Shown: positions 25,392-36,067 of the stretch, in pieces
Numbering within the stretch: position 1 is the first letter of the stretch
How the letters are laid out: every line of letters begins with the position of its first letter
NCBI RefSeq assembly: GCF_046297595.1
Contig: NZ_JBKBHT010000002.1
Span: forward strand, 248,001 to 312,000
Source of the DNA: Ferrovibrio sp046297595
GTDB taxonomy: Bacteria; Pseudomonadota; Alphaproteobacteria; Ferrovibrionales; Ferrovibrionaceae
DNA: 64,000 bases
Direction: 5' to 3'
Translations under genes and position numbers: made by a program
Notes under the pieces: model-generated
Databases searched by the model: none
Seen by the model: the letters and a program-made list of their open reading frames with translations, nothing else
What the model was told of the DNA's origin: nothing

Positions 25392-25646
25392 ATGAAAGCC
25401 CGCGTCCATGTCAGCCTGAAGAACGGCGTGCTCGATCCCCAGGGCAAGGCGATTGGCCAGGCACTGCACAGCCTTGGCTTCGCCGATGTCGCCGAGGTGC
25501 GACAGGGCAAGCTGATCGAACTCGAACTGACCGGCGCGCTGGCCGCCAAGCCGAAGGCCGAAATCGAAGCGGCGGTGAAGGACATGGCGCAGAAGCTGCT
25601 GGCCAATACGGTGATCGAGAATTACTCGGTCGAACTGCTGGGTTGA
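25392..25646 (+). CDS. purS: FGAM synthase subunit PurS
   Basis: An 84-residue subunit of the FGAR amidotransferase complex. It has the family core KARVHVSLKNGVLDPQGKAI and VRQGKLIELEL. PurS bridges PurL and PurQ. ATG 25392 is preceded by GAGAAGGA. PurQ begins seven bases after its stop, and purL overlaps purQ, so the complex is produced as a unit. Confidence 0.95.
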   Translation: MKARVHVSLKNGVLDPQGKAIGQALHSLGFADVAEVRQGKLIELELTGALAAKPKAEIEAAVKDMAQKLLANTVIENYSVELLG

Positions 25647-25652
25647 CGCCAG

Positions 25653-26344
25653 ATGAAAGCCGCCCTGATCACCTTCCCCGGTTCCAACCGCGAGCGCGAC
25701 ATGCGTCTGGCGCTGACCAAGGTCAATGGCGGCAAGCCGCCGGTTGACGTGTGGCATGGCGACAGCGTTCTGCCCGAAGGCATCGACCTGATCGTGCTGC
25801 CTGGCGGTTTTTCCTATGGCGACTACCTGCGCTGCGGCGCCATGGCGGCGCATTCGCCGATCATGCGCGAGGTGAAGAAACGTGCCGAAGCCGGCGTGCG
25901 CGTGCTGGCGGTGTGCAACGGTTTCCAGATCGCCTGCGAGGCCGGCCTGCTGCCCGGCACGCTGATGACCAATGCCAGCCTGAAATTCATCTGCAAGGAC
26001 GTGAACCTGCGGGTCGAGACCACGGCCAGCGAGTTCACTAAAAAGTACCGCAAGGGCCAGACCATCCGCGTGCCGGTGGCCCATCACGACGGCAACTACA
26101 CGCTGGGCGCCGATGACGTGAAGCGGCTGGAAGACAACGACCAGATCGCCTTCCGCTATGCCGATCCGCTCGGCACCGTTTCGCCGGAAACCAATCTCAA
26201 TGGATCGGTCGGCAACATTGCCGGCATCTACAACGCCAAGAAGACCGTGCTGGGCCTGATGCCGCATCCGGAAGACGCCACCGACCCCGTCTGCGGCGGC
26301 TTGGATGGCATGGGCCTGTTCGAGAGCATCGCGGAGAGCCTGTC

Positions 26345-26348
<4 letters not shown>
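25653..26348 (+). CDS. purQ: FGAM synthase glutaminase subunit PurQ
   Basis: A 231-residue class I glutamine amidotransferase supplying ammonia to PurL. The nucleophile elbow is VLAVCNGFQIACEAG (Cys), and PHPEDATDP carries the catalytic His-Glu. It starts FPGSNRERDM, conserved in PurQ. Its 3' end overlaps purL by 4 bases. Confidence 0.96.
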
Positions 26349-28543
<2,195 letters not shown>

Positions 28544-28563
28544 AGAAACCGGGGATTCTGACG

Positions 28564-28794
28564 ATGGCGATGGATGCCAGCGAGATCGAGAAGATGATCA
28601 AGGAAGCGCTGCCCGACGCCCAGGTCCGTATCGACGACCTGCGCGGCGACGGCGACCATTACGCCGCCACGGTGGTTTCGGCCGCTTTCGCCGGCAAGAC
28701 CCGGGTCCAGCAGCACCAGATGGTTTATGCCGCGCTTAAAGGTCGCATGGGCGGCCAGCTTCATGCGCTGGCCCTCACCACGCAAACGCCTTAA
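28564..28794 (+). CDS. BolA family protein
   Basis: A 76-residue BolA-like protein. It has the class II fold signature with the conserved TRVQQHQMVYAAL, whose His and the preceding loop bind a [2Fe-2S] cluster together with a monothiol glutaredoxin. The glutaredoxin gene follows by 26 bp, so the pair probably forms the BolA-Grx complex for iron-sulfur cluster trafficking or iron sensing. Confidence 0.93.
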   Translation: MAMDASEIEKMIKEALPDAQVRIDDLRGDGDHYAATVVSAAFAGKTRVQQHQMVYAALKGRMGGQLHALALTTQTP

Positions 28795-28820
28795 CACGAG
28801 ACCTGCAGGGGATAATCGCC

Positions 28821-29162
28821 ATGAGCGAGAAAGAACAGACATTCGAACGCATCCGCGAGGAACTGGCCGGCAACGACGTCGTGCTGTTCATGAAGGGCAC
28901 ACCCGTCTTTCCGCAATGCGGATTCTCGGCCACCGTCGTGCAGGTGCTCTCGCGGCTGGGCCTGAAATTCAAGGGCGTGGATATCCTGGCCGATCCGGCG
29001 ATCCGCACGCATCTGAAGGAATTCTCCGACTGGCCGACCTTCCCGCAGCTTTACGTGAAGGGCGAATTCGTCGGCGGCTGCGACATCGTGCGCGAGATGT
29101 ACCAGAACGGCGAGCTGCAGGATTACCTGAAGCAGAAGGGCGTCGCCCATCAGGAGGCGTGA
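28821..29162 (+). CDS. grxD: Monothiol glutaredoxin Grx4 type
   Basis: A 113-residue glutaredoxin with the CGFS active site at 33-36 (FPQCGFSATV), the hallmark of cluster-carrying monothiol glutaredoxins. Other conserved parts are VLFMKGTP, DWPTFPQLYVKGEFVGG and GGCDI. It is adjacent to bolA, which suggests a Grx-BolA heterodimer. Confidence 0.95.
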   Translation: MSEKEQTFERIREELAGNDVVLFMKGTPVFPQCGFSATVVQVLSRLGLKFKGVDILADPAIRTHLKEFSDWPTFPQLYVKGEFVGGCDIVREMYQNGELQDYLKQKGVAHQEA

Positions 29163-29193
29163 TCGCTTCCTTCGCCCGTCCTATGGCATTCAT

Positions 29194-29230
29194 GGGCGCG
29201 GACAGCTATCCTGTCCGCGCCCTTTTTCTT
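29194..29230 (+). terminator. Strong intrinsic terminator after grxD
   Basis: GGGCGCGGACAG (29194-29205), a 5-base loop and CTGTCCGCGCCC (29211-29222) form a perfect 12 bp stem followed by TTTTTCTTT. It closes the purine/bolA/grxD block. Confidence 0.92.
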
Positions 29231-29243
29231 TGCCGAGTCCGCC

Positions 29244-29654
29244 ATGCCCAATACAGATGCCGAAGCTCTGATCCGGTCCTATTACGACGCCTTCAATGCC
29301 AAGGATGTCGAGGGTTTTCTGGCCTTGCTCACCGACGACGTGGTGCATGACATCAATCAGGGTGAACGCCAGACCGGCAAGGCTGCCTTCCGCGCCTTCC
29401 TCGAGCGCATGAACCGCTGCTACGAGGAAAAGATCGTCGACCTGTTCGTGATGACCAACGCCGATGGCACCCGCGCGGCCGCCGAGTTCACCGTGCTGGG
29501 CGTGTATCTGGAAAGCGACGAGGGCCTGCCGCCGGCCGAAGGCCAGCGCTACAGCCTGCCGGCCGGCGCCTTTTTCGAGATCCGCGCCGGAAAGGTGGCG
29601 CGCATTTCCAACACCTACAATCTCAACGACTGGATCCGGCAGGTCGGCGGATGA
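29244..29654 (+). CDS. NTF2-like (SnoaL/ketosteroid isomerase) protein
   Basis: A 136-residue cone-fold protein. The motif YYDAFNAKDVEGFLALLTDDV and the later YSLPAGAFFEIRAGKVARISN are typical of the SnoaL-like family. No catalytic triad can be assigned, and such proteins may be enzymes or ligand carriers. It overlaps the next gene by 4 bases, giving a tight NTF2-like / GNAT / nitrilase operon. Confidence 0.85.
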   Translation: MPNTDAEALIRSYYDAFNAKDVEGFLALLTDDVVHDINQGERQTGKAAFRAFLERMNRCYEEKIVDLFVMTNADGTRAAAEFTVLGVYLESDEGLPPAEGQRYSLPAGAFFEIRAGKVARISNTYNLNDWIRQVGG

Positions 29655-30259
29655 CCAGCGCCGGGGGCGCCATCCGCGTTGTCCGGTTCACGGGCGAGCA
29701 GATGCGCGCCCGGCTCGACGATCTGGCGCGGCTGCGCATCGCGGTCTTCCGCGCCTGGCCTTATCTCTACGAGGGCTCGCTGGAGTATGAGCGTCGCTAT
29801 ATCGCGCGTTATGTCCAGGCGCGAACCGGCACCATCGTGGTGGCTCTCGACGGCGAAACCGTGGTGGGCGCCTCCACCGCGCTGGCGCTGGACGAGGAAG
29901 CGGATTACGTGCGCGCGCCCTTCGTGCGGGCCGGCATGGATACGGCCGAGATCTTCTATTTCGGCGAATCCGTTCTGCTGCCGCAGTATCGCGGCCATGG
30001 CATCGGCGTCAAATTCTTCGAAGAGCGCGAGGCGGCGGCGCGCGGCTTCGGTTATCCGCTCTGCTGTTTCTGTGGCGTGCAGCGGCCCGACGATCATCCG
30101 ATGAAGCCGGCCGATTACGTGCCGCTGGATGCCTTCTGGGGCAAACGCGGCTATGTCAAACGACCCGATCTGGTCGCCAGCTTTTCCTGGCGCGATATCG
30201 GCGACGCGGCCGAGACGCCCAAGCCGATGATCTACTGGATGAAGGACCTGCGGGCATGA
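29651..30259 (+). CDS. GNAT family N-acetyltransferase
   Basis: A 202-residue acetyltransferase with an acetyl-CoA loop of the type LLPQYRGHGIGVKFFEERE. The N-terminus RVVRFTGEQMRARLDDLARL and the middle VRAGMDTAEIFYFGES are conserved with proteins often found beside nitrilases. The acceptor is unknown. It overlaps both neighbours by 4 bases, suggesting that its product is handled by the adjacent amidohydrolase. Confidence 0.85.
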   Translation: MTSAGGAIRVVRFTGEQMRARLDDLARLRIAVFRAWPYLYEGSLEYERRYIARYVQARTGTIVVALDGETVVGASTALALDEEADYVRAPFVRAGMDTAEIFYFGESVLLPQYRGHGIGVKFFEEREAAARGFGYPLCCFCGVQRPDDHPMKPADYVPLDAFWGKRGYVKRPDLVASFSWRDIGDAAETPKPMIYWMKDLRA

Positions 30260-31146
30260 AGATTTCCTGCGCGCAGTACCCCATCGGGAAATTCGCGTCG
30301 CTGGAAGGCTGGCAGGCCAATGCCGCATCCTGGGTGCGGCAGGCGGCCGATGCCGGCGCGCAGCTTCTGCTGTTTCCCGAATATGGCGGTATGGAGCTGG
30401 CCTCCCTGCTGCCCGAGGTTGTGCAGCGCGACCTCACCGGCCAGATCGCGGCGATGCAGCAGTATCACGATGCCTTCGTCGAGACCTATGCCTCGCTGGC
30501 GCGGCAATATGGTGTGTTTGTGGTTGCGCCGAGCCTGCCGGTGAAACAGGGCGATGGCTTCATCAACCGTGCCTATGTGTTCTCACCGCATGGCGCGATG
30601 GGCTTCCAGGATAAACGCCAGATGACGCGCTTCGAGCGCGAGGAATGGATTATCCGGGGCGGTGCCGGGCTTAAAATTTTCGAGGCAAAGATCGGCGGCG
30701 AAACGATCCGTTTCGGCATCAGCATCTGCTACGACATCGAATTCCCGCTGATCGCCCATGCCCAGGCATCGGCTGGTGCCGATCTGCTGCTGGCGCCCAG
30801 CTGCACGGATACGCTGGCCGGCGCCAACCGCGTGCTGGTCGGTGCCCGCGCCCGGGCGCTGGAGAATCAGATCTATGTCGCCGTCGCGCCCACCGTGGGC
30901 GATGCCGCCTGGTCGCCGGCGGTGGATGTGAATGTCGGCTGGGCCGGCGTATTCGCCGCGCCGGATCGCGGGCTGCCCGACGATGGCGTGATCGTTCAGG
31001 GCGAACTCAGTCGTCCCGGCTGGATTCACGCCGATCTGGATTTCGGCCTGCTGCGCCGCGCGCGCGACAATGCGCAGGTCTTCACCCGCCGCGACTGGGA
31101 CGGCCAGGTGTCGCCGTCCCTCGCCGTGGCGGTCGAAACGCTCTGA
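30256..31146 (+). CDS. Carbon-nitrogen hydrolase (nitrilase superfamily)
   Basis: A 296-residue amidohydrolase with the catalytic triad E42 (FPEYGG), K120 (FQDKRQMT) and C158 (SICYDIEF). The branch within the family (amidase, carbamylase or nitrile hydrolase) cannot be decided. It begins KISCAQYPIGKF. The stop is 3 bp from that of the convergent flavodoxin-like gene. Fusions of GNAT and this hydrolase are known in other genomes, which supports a shared pathway here. Confidence 0.88.
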   Translation: MKISCAQYPIGKFASLEGWQANAASWVRQAADAGAQLLLFPEYGGMELASLLPEVVQRDLTGQIAAMQQYHDAFVETYASLARQYGVFVVAPSLPVKQGDGFINRAYVFSPHGAMGFQDKRQMTRFEREEWIIRGGAGLKIFEAKIGGETIRFGISICYDIEFPLIAHAQASAGADLLLAPSCTDTLAGANRVLVGARARALENQIYVAVAPTVGDAAWSPAVDVNVGWAGVFAAPDRGLPDDGVIVQGELSRPGWIHADLDFGLLRRARDNAQVFTRRDWDGQVSPSLAVAVETL

Positions 31147-31149
31147 CGC

Positions 31150-31731
31150 TTACGCATCCACCAGTTCGCGCGCCGGCTTGTAGGCCTTCGCCGTCTCGGC
31201 CACGCGCTGACCCAGATGCTTCGCTGTCTCCAGGTCGCTGGCGATCGGGCCATGTTCGGGGCCCTGGTCGGCATTCGACTGCGCCATGGCGCCGAGGAAA
31301 CTCCCCAGGCGGTTGAGGTCGTTCACGCTGCCCTTGGAGTTGTTGTTGCCCGGCATCAGGCCGAGGCTGACCCAGATCATGCCATGCTGCGCGGCGAACA
31401 CTGAAATCTGCATCAGCGTGTTGAGTTTGTCGCCCGACTGCGAGGCTGAATTGGTGAAACCGGCGGCCAGTTTGCCGTTCCATTTGCCCCAGACTTTCGA
31501 GGTGCCGTCCATCCAGGTTTTGAACGGACCCGACACGCTGCCCATGTAGGTGGGCGAACCGAACACGATGGCGTCGGCGGCATTCAGCTCGTCGAAGCGC
31601 TCCTCGGCCTCGGCCACCGGGATCAGCAGGGCTTTGGCGCCGGCCACGCGGGCGACGCCCTCGGCCACGGCTTCCGCCTGCTTCTGGGTGTGGCCGTAGC
31701 CGGAATGATAGACGATGGCAACCTTGGTCAT
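31150..31731 (-). CDS. WrbA/flavodoxin-like NAD(P)H:quinone oxidoreductase
   Basis: A 193-residue FMN-dependent protein with the phosphate-binding loop VYHSGYGHTQKQAE and the flavin contact FGSPTYMGSVSGPFKTWMDG. WrbA members reduce quinones by two electrons. It is divergent from an HxlR regulator, with inverted TACTT repeats between them, the layout of quinone- or electrophile-responsive systems such as YodB. Confidence 0.85.
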   Translation of the reverse strand: MTKVAIVYHSGYGHTQKQAEAVAEGVARVAGAKALLIPVAEAEERFDELNAADAIVFGSPTYMGSVSGPFKTWMDGTSKVWGKWNGKLAAGFTNSASQSGDKLNTLMQISVFAAQHGMIWVSLGLMPGNNNSKGSVNDLNRLGSFLGAMAQSNADQGPEHGPIASDLETAKHLGQRVAETAKAYKPARELVDA

Positions 31732-31784
31732 TGTATAAGTCCCTGATTTGGATAGGAATTATTGATTACCTGAAGCGCATTGGT

Positions 31785-31850
31785 TACTTCATGTAAGTAT
31801 GAAATATGAGCTATTGATTTCTTTAGTAAAGTAGGTACTTAAAAGTAAGT
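31785..31850. promoter_or_regulatory. HxlR-type operator repeats between wrbA-like and hxlR-like genes
   Basis: TACTT-CATGT-AAGTA (31785-31799) is a perfect inverted repeat. A second, TACTT-AA-AAGTA with a trailing AAGT, lies at 31836-31850. The 190 bp spacer is strongly AT-rich. HxlR proteins bind TACTT-like repeats, so the divergent regulator is the likely ligand. Confidence 0.55.
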
Positions 31851-31924
31851 CCATTTCTTGAACCACCCTGTAACCGCCGTCACGCGCTTCGGCGCACGGA
31901 TCGGCCGCGACAAGGATTATGCTG

Positions 31925-32335
31925 ATGTCCGCTATGCCCGATTCAGCCTCGCCCTCCCAGACCAACCTCGCCTTGGCCCCAACCGCCGCATCGCCATCCG
32001 CCTGCCCGGTCGATGCCGTGCTGCGGCTGCTGATGGGGCCATGGACCACCTACATCCTCTATGTGCTGCGCAGCCAGGGTCCGCGCCGCTTCGGCGAACT
32101 GAAACGCGAAATCAACGGCATCTCGGCCAAGGTGCTGACCGAACGTTTGCGCATGCTGGAGGAAGCCCGGCTGGTGCACCGCGACTACCGCGCCACCATT
32201 CCGCCGCAGGTGACCTATTCCCTGGCGCCGCGCGGCGAGGAACTCAACCCGATGCTCGACATGGTGCGCGACATCGCTTTGCGCTGGCGCGACGAAGACG
32301 CGCGTCAGGCGTTGCCGCGGCAGGCGGCGGAATAG
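31925..32335 (+). CDS. HxlR family transcriptional regulator
   Basis: A 136-residue winged-helix regulator (PF01638). The conserved start ACPVDAVLRLLMGPWTTYIL includes the single redox-sensing Cys position seen in YodB-like proteins; the HTH and wing are GPRRFGELKREINGISAKVL and PPQVTYSLAPRGEEL. ATG 31925 is chosen because AAGGA (31913-31917) gives a 7-base spacing, while the upstream ATG 31919 lies too close. Confidence 0.87.
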   Translation: MSAMPDSASPSQTNLALAPTAASPSACPVDAVLRLLMGPWTTYILYVLRSQGPRRFGELKREINGISAKVLTERLRMLEEARLVHRDYRATIPPQVTYSLAPRGEELNPMLDMVRDIALRWRDEDARQALPRQAAE

Positions 32336-32353
32336 AGCCTCAGATCAGCCGAT

Positions 32354-32767
32354 TCAGATCAGATTGTGGAATTTGAGCAGCGCGTCCAGGCGTTGCTTCA
32401 GCGTCGCCAGCGACACCGGCTTGACCATGTATCCGTCCACCTTGAGCTGCTTGGCGCTTAATACGGTTTCCTGCTGCTTGTCGGCGGTGAGGAAGACCAC
32501 CGGCGTCGCGGCGATATCCTCGTTCTTGAAGCCGCGCAGCATGCCGAGATAGCCCAGGCCATCCATCGGCTCCATATGCACGTCGCACAGCACCACCTGC
32601 GGGCGTGTGCGGATGGTTTCCTTGAATCCGTCGCCGCCTTCCTTGGCCTCGTTGATATGCTGGAAACCGATCTGCCGCAGCAGGCCGGTGATCATATGCC
32701 GCGTATAGGATTCATCCTCGATCACCAGGATGCGCAGATCCTTGTACCGGCTGCTGTCATCGATCAT
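32354..32767 (-). CDS. CheY-like response regulator
   Basis: A 137-residue single-domain receiver. The acidic pocket is VIEDES, the phosphorylation site D62 in LCDVHMEPMDG and the conserved Lys in DGYMVKPVSL. It has no output domain. Its ATG overlaps the stop of the hybrid kinase gene by 4 bases, so it probably receives phosphate from that kinase. Confidence 0.9.
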   Translation of the reverse strand: MIDDSSRYKDLRILVIEDESYTRHMITGLLRQIGFQHINEAKEGGDGFKETIRTRPQVVLCDVHMEPMDGLGYLGMLRGFKNEDIAATPVVFLTADKQQETVLSAKQLKVDGYMVKPVSLATLKQRLDALLKFHNLI

Positions 32768-35700
32768 GCGGCAATGTCCTCATTCTGAAGGATGGTGGGC
32801 AGCAGGTCGCGCAGCTCATCCAGCGTGGGGGCCAGCATCTCCGCCATCAGGTTCATCATGGCAGTATCCGCCTCGTCGCAGGCATCCTGCAGGTCGCTGG
32901 CGATGGTGCCCAGGCGTTTTGCGCCCACCGAATAGGCGCCGCCCTTCAGGGCATGGGCCAATGGGCGCACGACCTGCGGATCGCCGCCCTGCACGGCCTC
33001 GGCGATTGCTGCCACGCGCAGGCCGGCATCGGCGACAAAATCGCGCAGAAGCTGGCGCGCCAGGTCATTGAAACCGCCGAAACTCTCGCGCAGCTGCGAC
33101 GGGTCGAAAATGTCGCGGTCCCAGCTTGGGCCCGGCGCCGTCGTCGTCGGCTGAAGCGTATTGTCCGCGGCACCCGCCGGCCGGCGCAGCGGCAGGGCCT
33201 GGGGCATCCAGGTTTCCAGCATCGCGGCCAGGGCGCGGGAATTCACCGGTTTGCTCAGATAGCCGTCCATGCCGGCCTCCAGGCATTGCTGTTCGGTGCC
33301 GGTCAGCGCGTCTGCGGTGAGCGCGACGATCGGCAGGCGCGGCCGTCCGTCGGCTTCAAGGGCACGGATGCGGGCCGTGAGTTCGAAGCCGTCCATCTCG
33401 GGCATGTGGAAATCGGTCAGCAGCAGGCCATGGCCGCCGCGCGCATAGAGCGCCAACGCTGCCGCGCCATGATCGCCGATCTCGCAGGCATAGCCCATGC
33501 GTGCCAGCATCTGCTCGATCACCAGGCGGTTGGTCGGGTTGTCCTCCGCCACCAGGATCAGGGCGCTGGCAGTCCGCGCGGTTTCGATGTCGGGCGGCGC
33601 GAAGGCCATATCCTCGCGGAATGTCGCCGCCATGCTGCCGGGATCGATACGCCCCGTGGCGATGCCAGCGGCGCGCCGCAGGCTGGCACCGCTGAGCGGA
33701 TAGGTCAGGGCGATATGGAAACGGCTGTGCGCGGCGGCATCGAGAGTCGAGACCAGTGCCCGCGGCGCCAGCAGCCCGAATGTGGTCTTGCCACCTCGAT
33801 TTTGCGCTTGGGCGCCGAGCCGCTCCGGTGCCTGCAAGGCACCGTCGCCGCACCGGGCATCCACCAGCACCAGGTCGAAATCCCGTGTCGCCATCAGATC
33901 CTGTGCCGCTGCCATCCCGGCGGCGGCAACCTCGGCGCCGGCGGCCCGCAGATGGCGTATCGCGACGGCCTGGTGTTCGGCCGGCAGGCCAACCAGCAGG
34001 GCGCTCAAGGCGTCGCTACTCTGCTCCGCGGTTTCGGCCGGATCGGCCAGCGGCAGCGGCAGTTCGAACCAGAAGACGGAGCCCTGGCCGAAGATGCTGT
34101 CGACGCCGATCCGGCCGCCCATCATCTCGCAGAGGCGGCGGCAGATCGAAAGCCCCAGGCCGGTGCCGCCGTATTTCCGTGCGGTCGAGGAATCCGCCTG
34201 CTCGAAAGGCTGGAACAGCCGCTGCATCTGCTCCGGCGTCAGGCCGATGCCGCTGTCGCGCACCTCGAAGCGCAACCAGTCGTCGCCATCTCCTTCGACC
34301 AGCGGCATCGCCTTCAGGGTCACGGCGCCCTCATGGGTGAACTTCACCGCGTTGCCACCGAGATTGAGCAGCACCTGGCGCAGTCTGGTCGGATCGCCGA
34401 TGCGCCGGTCGGCGAGTGACGGATCGATATCGACCGCCAGCTCCAGCATCTTCTCATCGGCACGCGATGCCAGCAGTTCGCCCACGCCATCCACTGTTTC
34501 GGCGAGGGAGAAAGCGACATGCTCGATATCCAGCCGTCCCGCCTCGATCTTGGAGAAATCGAGGATATCGTTGATCACGGTCAGCAGGGCCTGGGCAGAA
34601 TCGCGGATCACGCGCGCCATGCGATGCTGCTCGCCGTTCAGGGGCGTGAGTTCCAGCATCTCGGCCATCGACATCACACCGTTCATCGGCGTGCGGATCT
34701 CGTGGCTCATGGTGGCGAGGAAATTCGACTTCGCCCGCGTGGCCGCTTCGGCCTGGTCGCGGGCCGCCACCAGCTCGCGTTCGGCGCGCTGCCGCGCCGT
34801 CATCTCCACGCGCAGTTTCACCGCATAGGCAATGACCGCCGCCGCAATCGCCGTGCCGAGCAGCAGCAACAGGAGATTGCGTTCCAGGTCGCGCCGTGCG
34901 GCGGCCGTCACTAGGCCCAGGTCCTGCGCCAGATACACATGCATCGGCATTGCCGCCTCGCCGCGCAGCTCCGTGCGGGTCATGATGTATTCCGTGCCGC
35001 CGAAGCCGACGCGCTGCACCAGGCCTGCTGCCGGTGCCGCATCGATCAGCGCGCGTTCCAGGCTGCCGGGCCGGCTCAGGGACTGCAGGGCCTCGGCCAC
35101 GTTGCCGCCAGTCTTTCCAGGGCCGGTCTTTTCAAGTGCCGTGCGCAATTGAGGATGGCCCACCATCGCGCCGGCCGGGTCAGTGGCGAAGACGATGCTG
35201 CCGGCCTGATCCAGCGCCATCTGACGCTCGCGCAGGATGTCGGAGAGAGACTCGATCGTCATGTCGATGCCCAGCACGGCCCACAGGCGGCCATCGCGGC
35301 GGCGCAGGGCACGCGCATGGGTGACGCCCAGCTTGCCGGTCGAGGCGAAGACATAAGGCGCAGTCCAGATCGCGGCCTGGCTGGCCAGGGCTTCGCGATA
35401 CCATGGCCGCTGGCGCGGGTCGTAGCCATCGGCCGGCAGGTCCAGCGCGATCCAGCCGCTACCGTCACGCGCGGCATAGAACCATCGATTCTGCGGACCG
35501 GGTCTGCCCGATTGTCCGCCCGGGCGCAACAGCCGGCGCACGCCCATGGCCGGATCGAGCCTGTCGCCGGCCCGCTCCATCACGGCGGTCGGCACGTATT
35601 CCTGGCTGTGCAGGAAACTGCCGTCGGGAAAACCGAGATAAAGGCCGTTGATCTGCGGCAGGCGCCGCACCGGATGACCGGCCAGCGCAAAGAACAGCCG

Positions 35701-35952
35701 TTCGACATCCGCGAAAGCCAGGTCTTGCAGCCGCGCCTCGATCACGGCATCGGCAATCGCGGTCGCCGGTATGAAAAGCGTGTCGAAGTTGTCGCCGATC
35801 TCGGCGGTCAGGCCGGCCAGCACCGCTTCGGCATTGGCAGTCAGCCGCGTTTCCTGGCGCTGCTGCAGCATCAGGGCCGCCAGCCCGCCGAGCAGCAGGA
35901 TGGCCGCCACCGCCAGGATCGGCAAAAACTGTCGGCGCAACGCAGTGATCAT
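32764..35952 (-). CDS. Hybrid histidine kinase (dCache, HisKA, HATPase, REC-REC, Hpt)
   Basis: A 1062-residue sensor kinase. TM helices near 10-30 and 358-378 flank a dCache sensor with the motif DPRQRPWYREA (about 178-190). HisKA carries H417 in MSHEIRTPMNG, followed by an HATPase domain (about 520-635, GTGLGLSICRRL). REC1 (about 650-765) is degenerate: it lacks the acid pocket and has LTYPLSG where a Lys is expected. REC2 (about 798-915) has LLTDFHMPEMDG and the conserved KPV. The Hpt domain contains AHALKGGAYSVGA. The ligand is unknown. The phosphate route is likely to the response regulator downstream. Confidence 0.92.
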   Translation of the reverse strand: MITALRRQFLPILAVAAILLLGGLAALMLQQRQETRLTANAEAVLAGLTAEIGDNFDTLFIPATAIADAVIEARLQDLAFADVERLFFALAGHPVRRLPQINGLYLGFPDGSFLHSQEYVPTAVMERAGDRLDPAMGVRRLLRPGGQSGRPGPQNRWFYAARDGSGWIALDLPADGYDPRQRPWYREALASQAAIWTAPYVFASTGKLGVTHARALRRRDGRLWAVLGIDMTIESLSDILRERQMALDQAGSIVFATDPAGAMVGHPQLRTALEKTGPGKTGGNVAEALQSLSRPGSLERALIDAAPAAGLVQRVGFGGTEYIMTRTELRGEAAMPMHVYLAQDLGLVTAAARRDLERNLLLLLLGTAIAAAVIAYAVKLRVEMTARQRAERELVAARDQAEAATRAKSNFLATMSHEIRTPMNGVMSMAEMLELTPLNGEQHRMARVIRDSAQALLTVINDILDFSKIEAGRLDIEHVAFSLAETVDGVGELLASRADEKMLELAVDIDPSLADRRIGDPTRLRQVLLNLGGNAVKFTHEGAVTLKAMPLVEGDGDDWLRFEVRDSGIGLTPEQMQRLFQPFEQADSSTARKYGGTGLGLSICRRLCEMMGGRIGVDSIFGQGSVFWFELPLPLADPAETAEQSSDALSALLVGLPAEHQAVAIRHLRAAGAEVAAAGMAAAQDLMATRDFDLVLVDARCGDGALQAPERLGAQAQNRGGKTTFGLLAPRALVSTLDAAAHSRFHIALTYPLSGASLRRAAGIATGRIDPGSMAATFREDMAFAPPDIETARTASALILVAEDNPTNRLVIEQMLARMGYACEIGDHGAAALALYARGGHGLLLTDFHMPEMDGFELTARIRALEADGRPRLPIVALTADALTGTEQQCLEAGMDGYLSKPVNSRALAAMLETWMPQALPLRRPAGAADNTLQPTTTAPGPSWDRDIFDPSQLRESFGGFNDLARQLLRDFVADAGLRVAAIAEAVQGGDPQVVRPLAHALKGGAYSVGAKRLGTIASDLQDACDEADTAMMNLMAEMLAPTLDELRDLLPTILQNEDIAA

Positions 35953-36014
35953 TTGCCGGGCGACCCTTCCCCCATAGGTGGTGAAAGTAAACGCCGACGC
36001 CGGGCTGCGGGCAA

Positions 36015-36045
36015 CAAAAAAGGCCGCTCTGGCGAGCGGCCTTTC
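36015..36045 (-). terminator. rpsD intrinsic terminator
   Basis: On the minus strand AGGCCGCTC / GAGCGGCCT (9 bp stem, loop of 4) is followed by TTTTTTG. It lies 23 bases after the rpsD stop. Confidence 0.93.
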
Positions 36046-36067
36046 GTGTTCAGTATGAACCGGTCTA

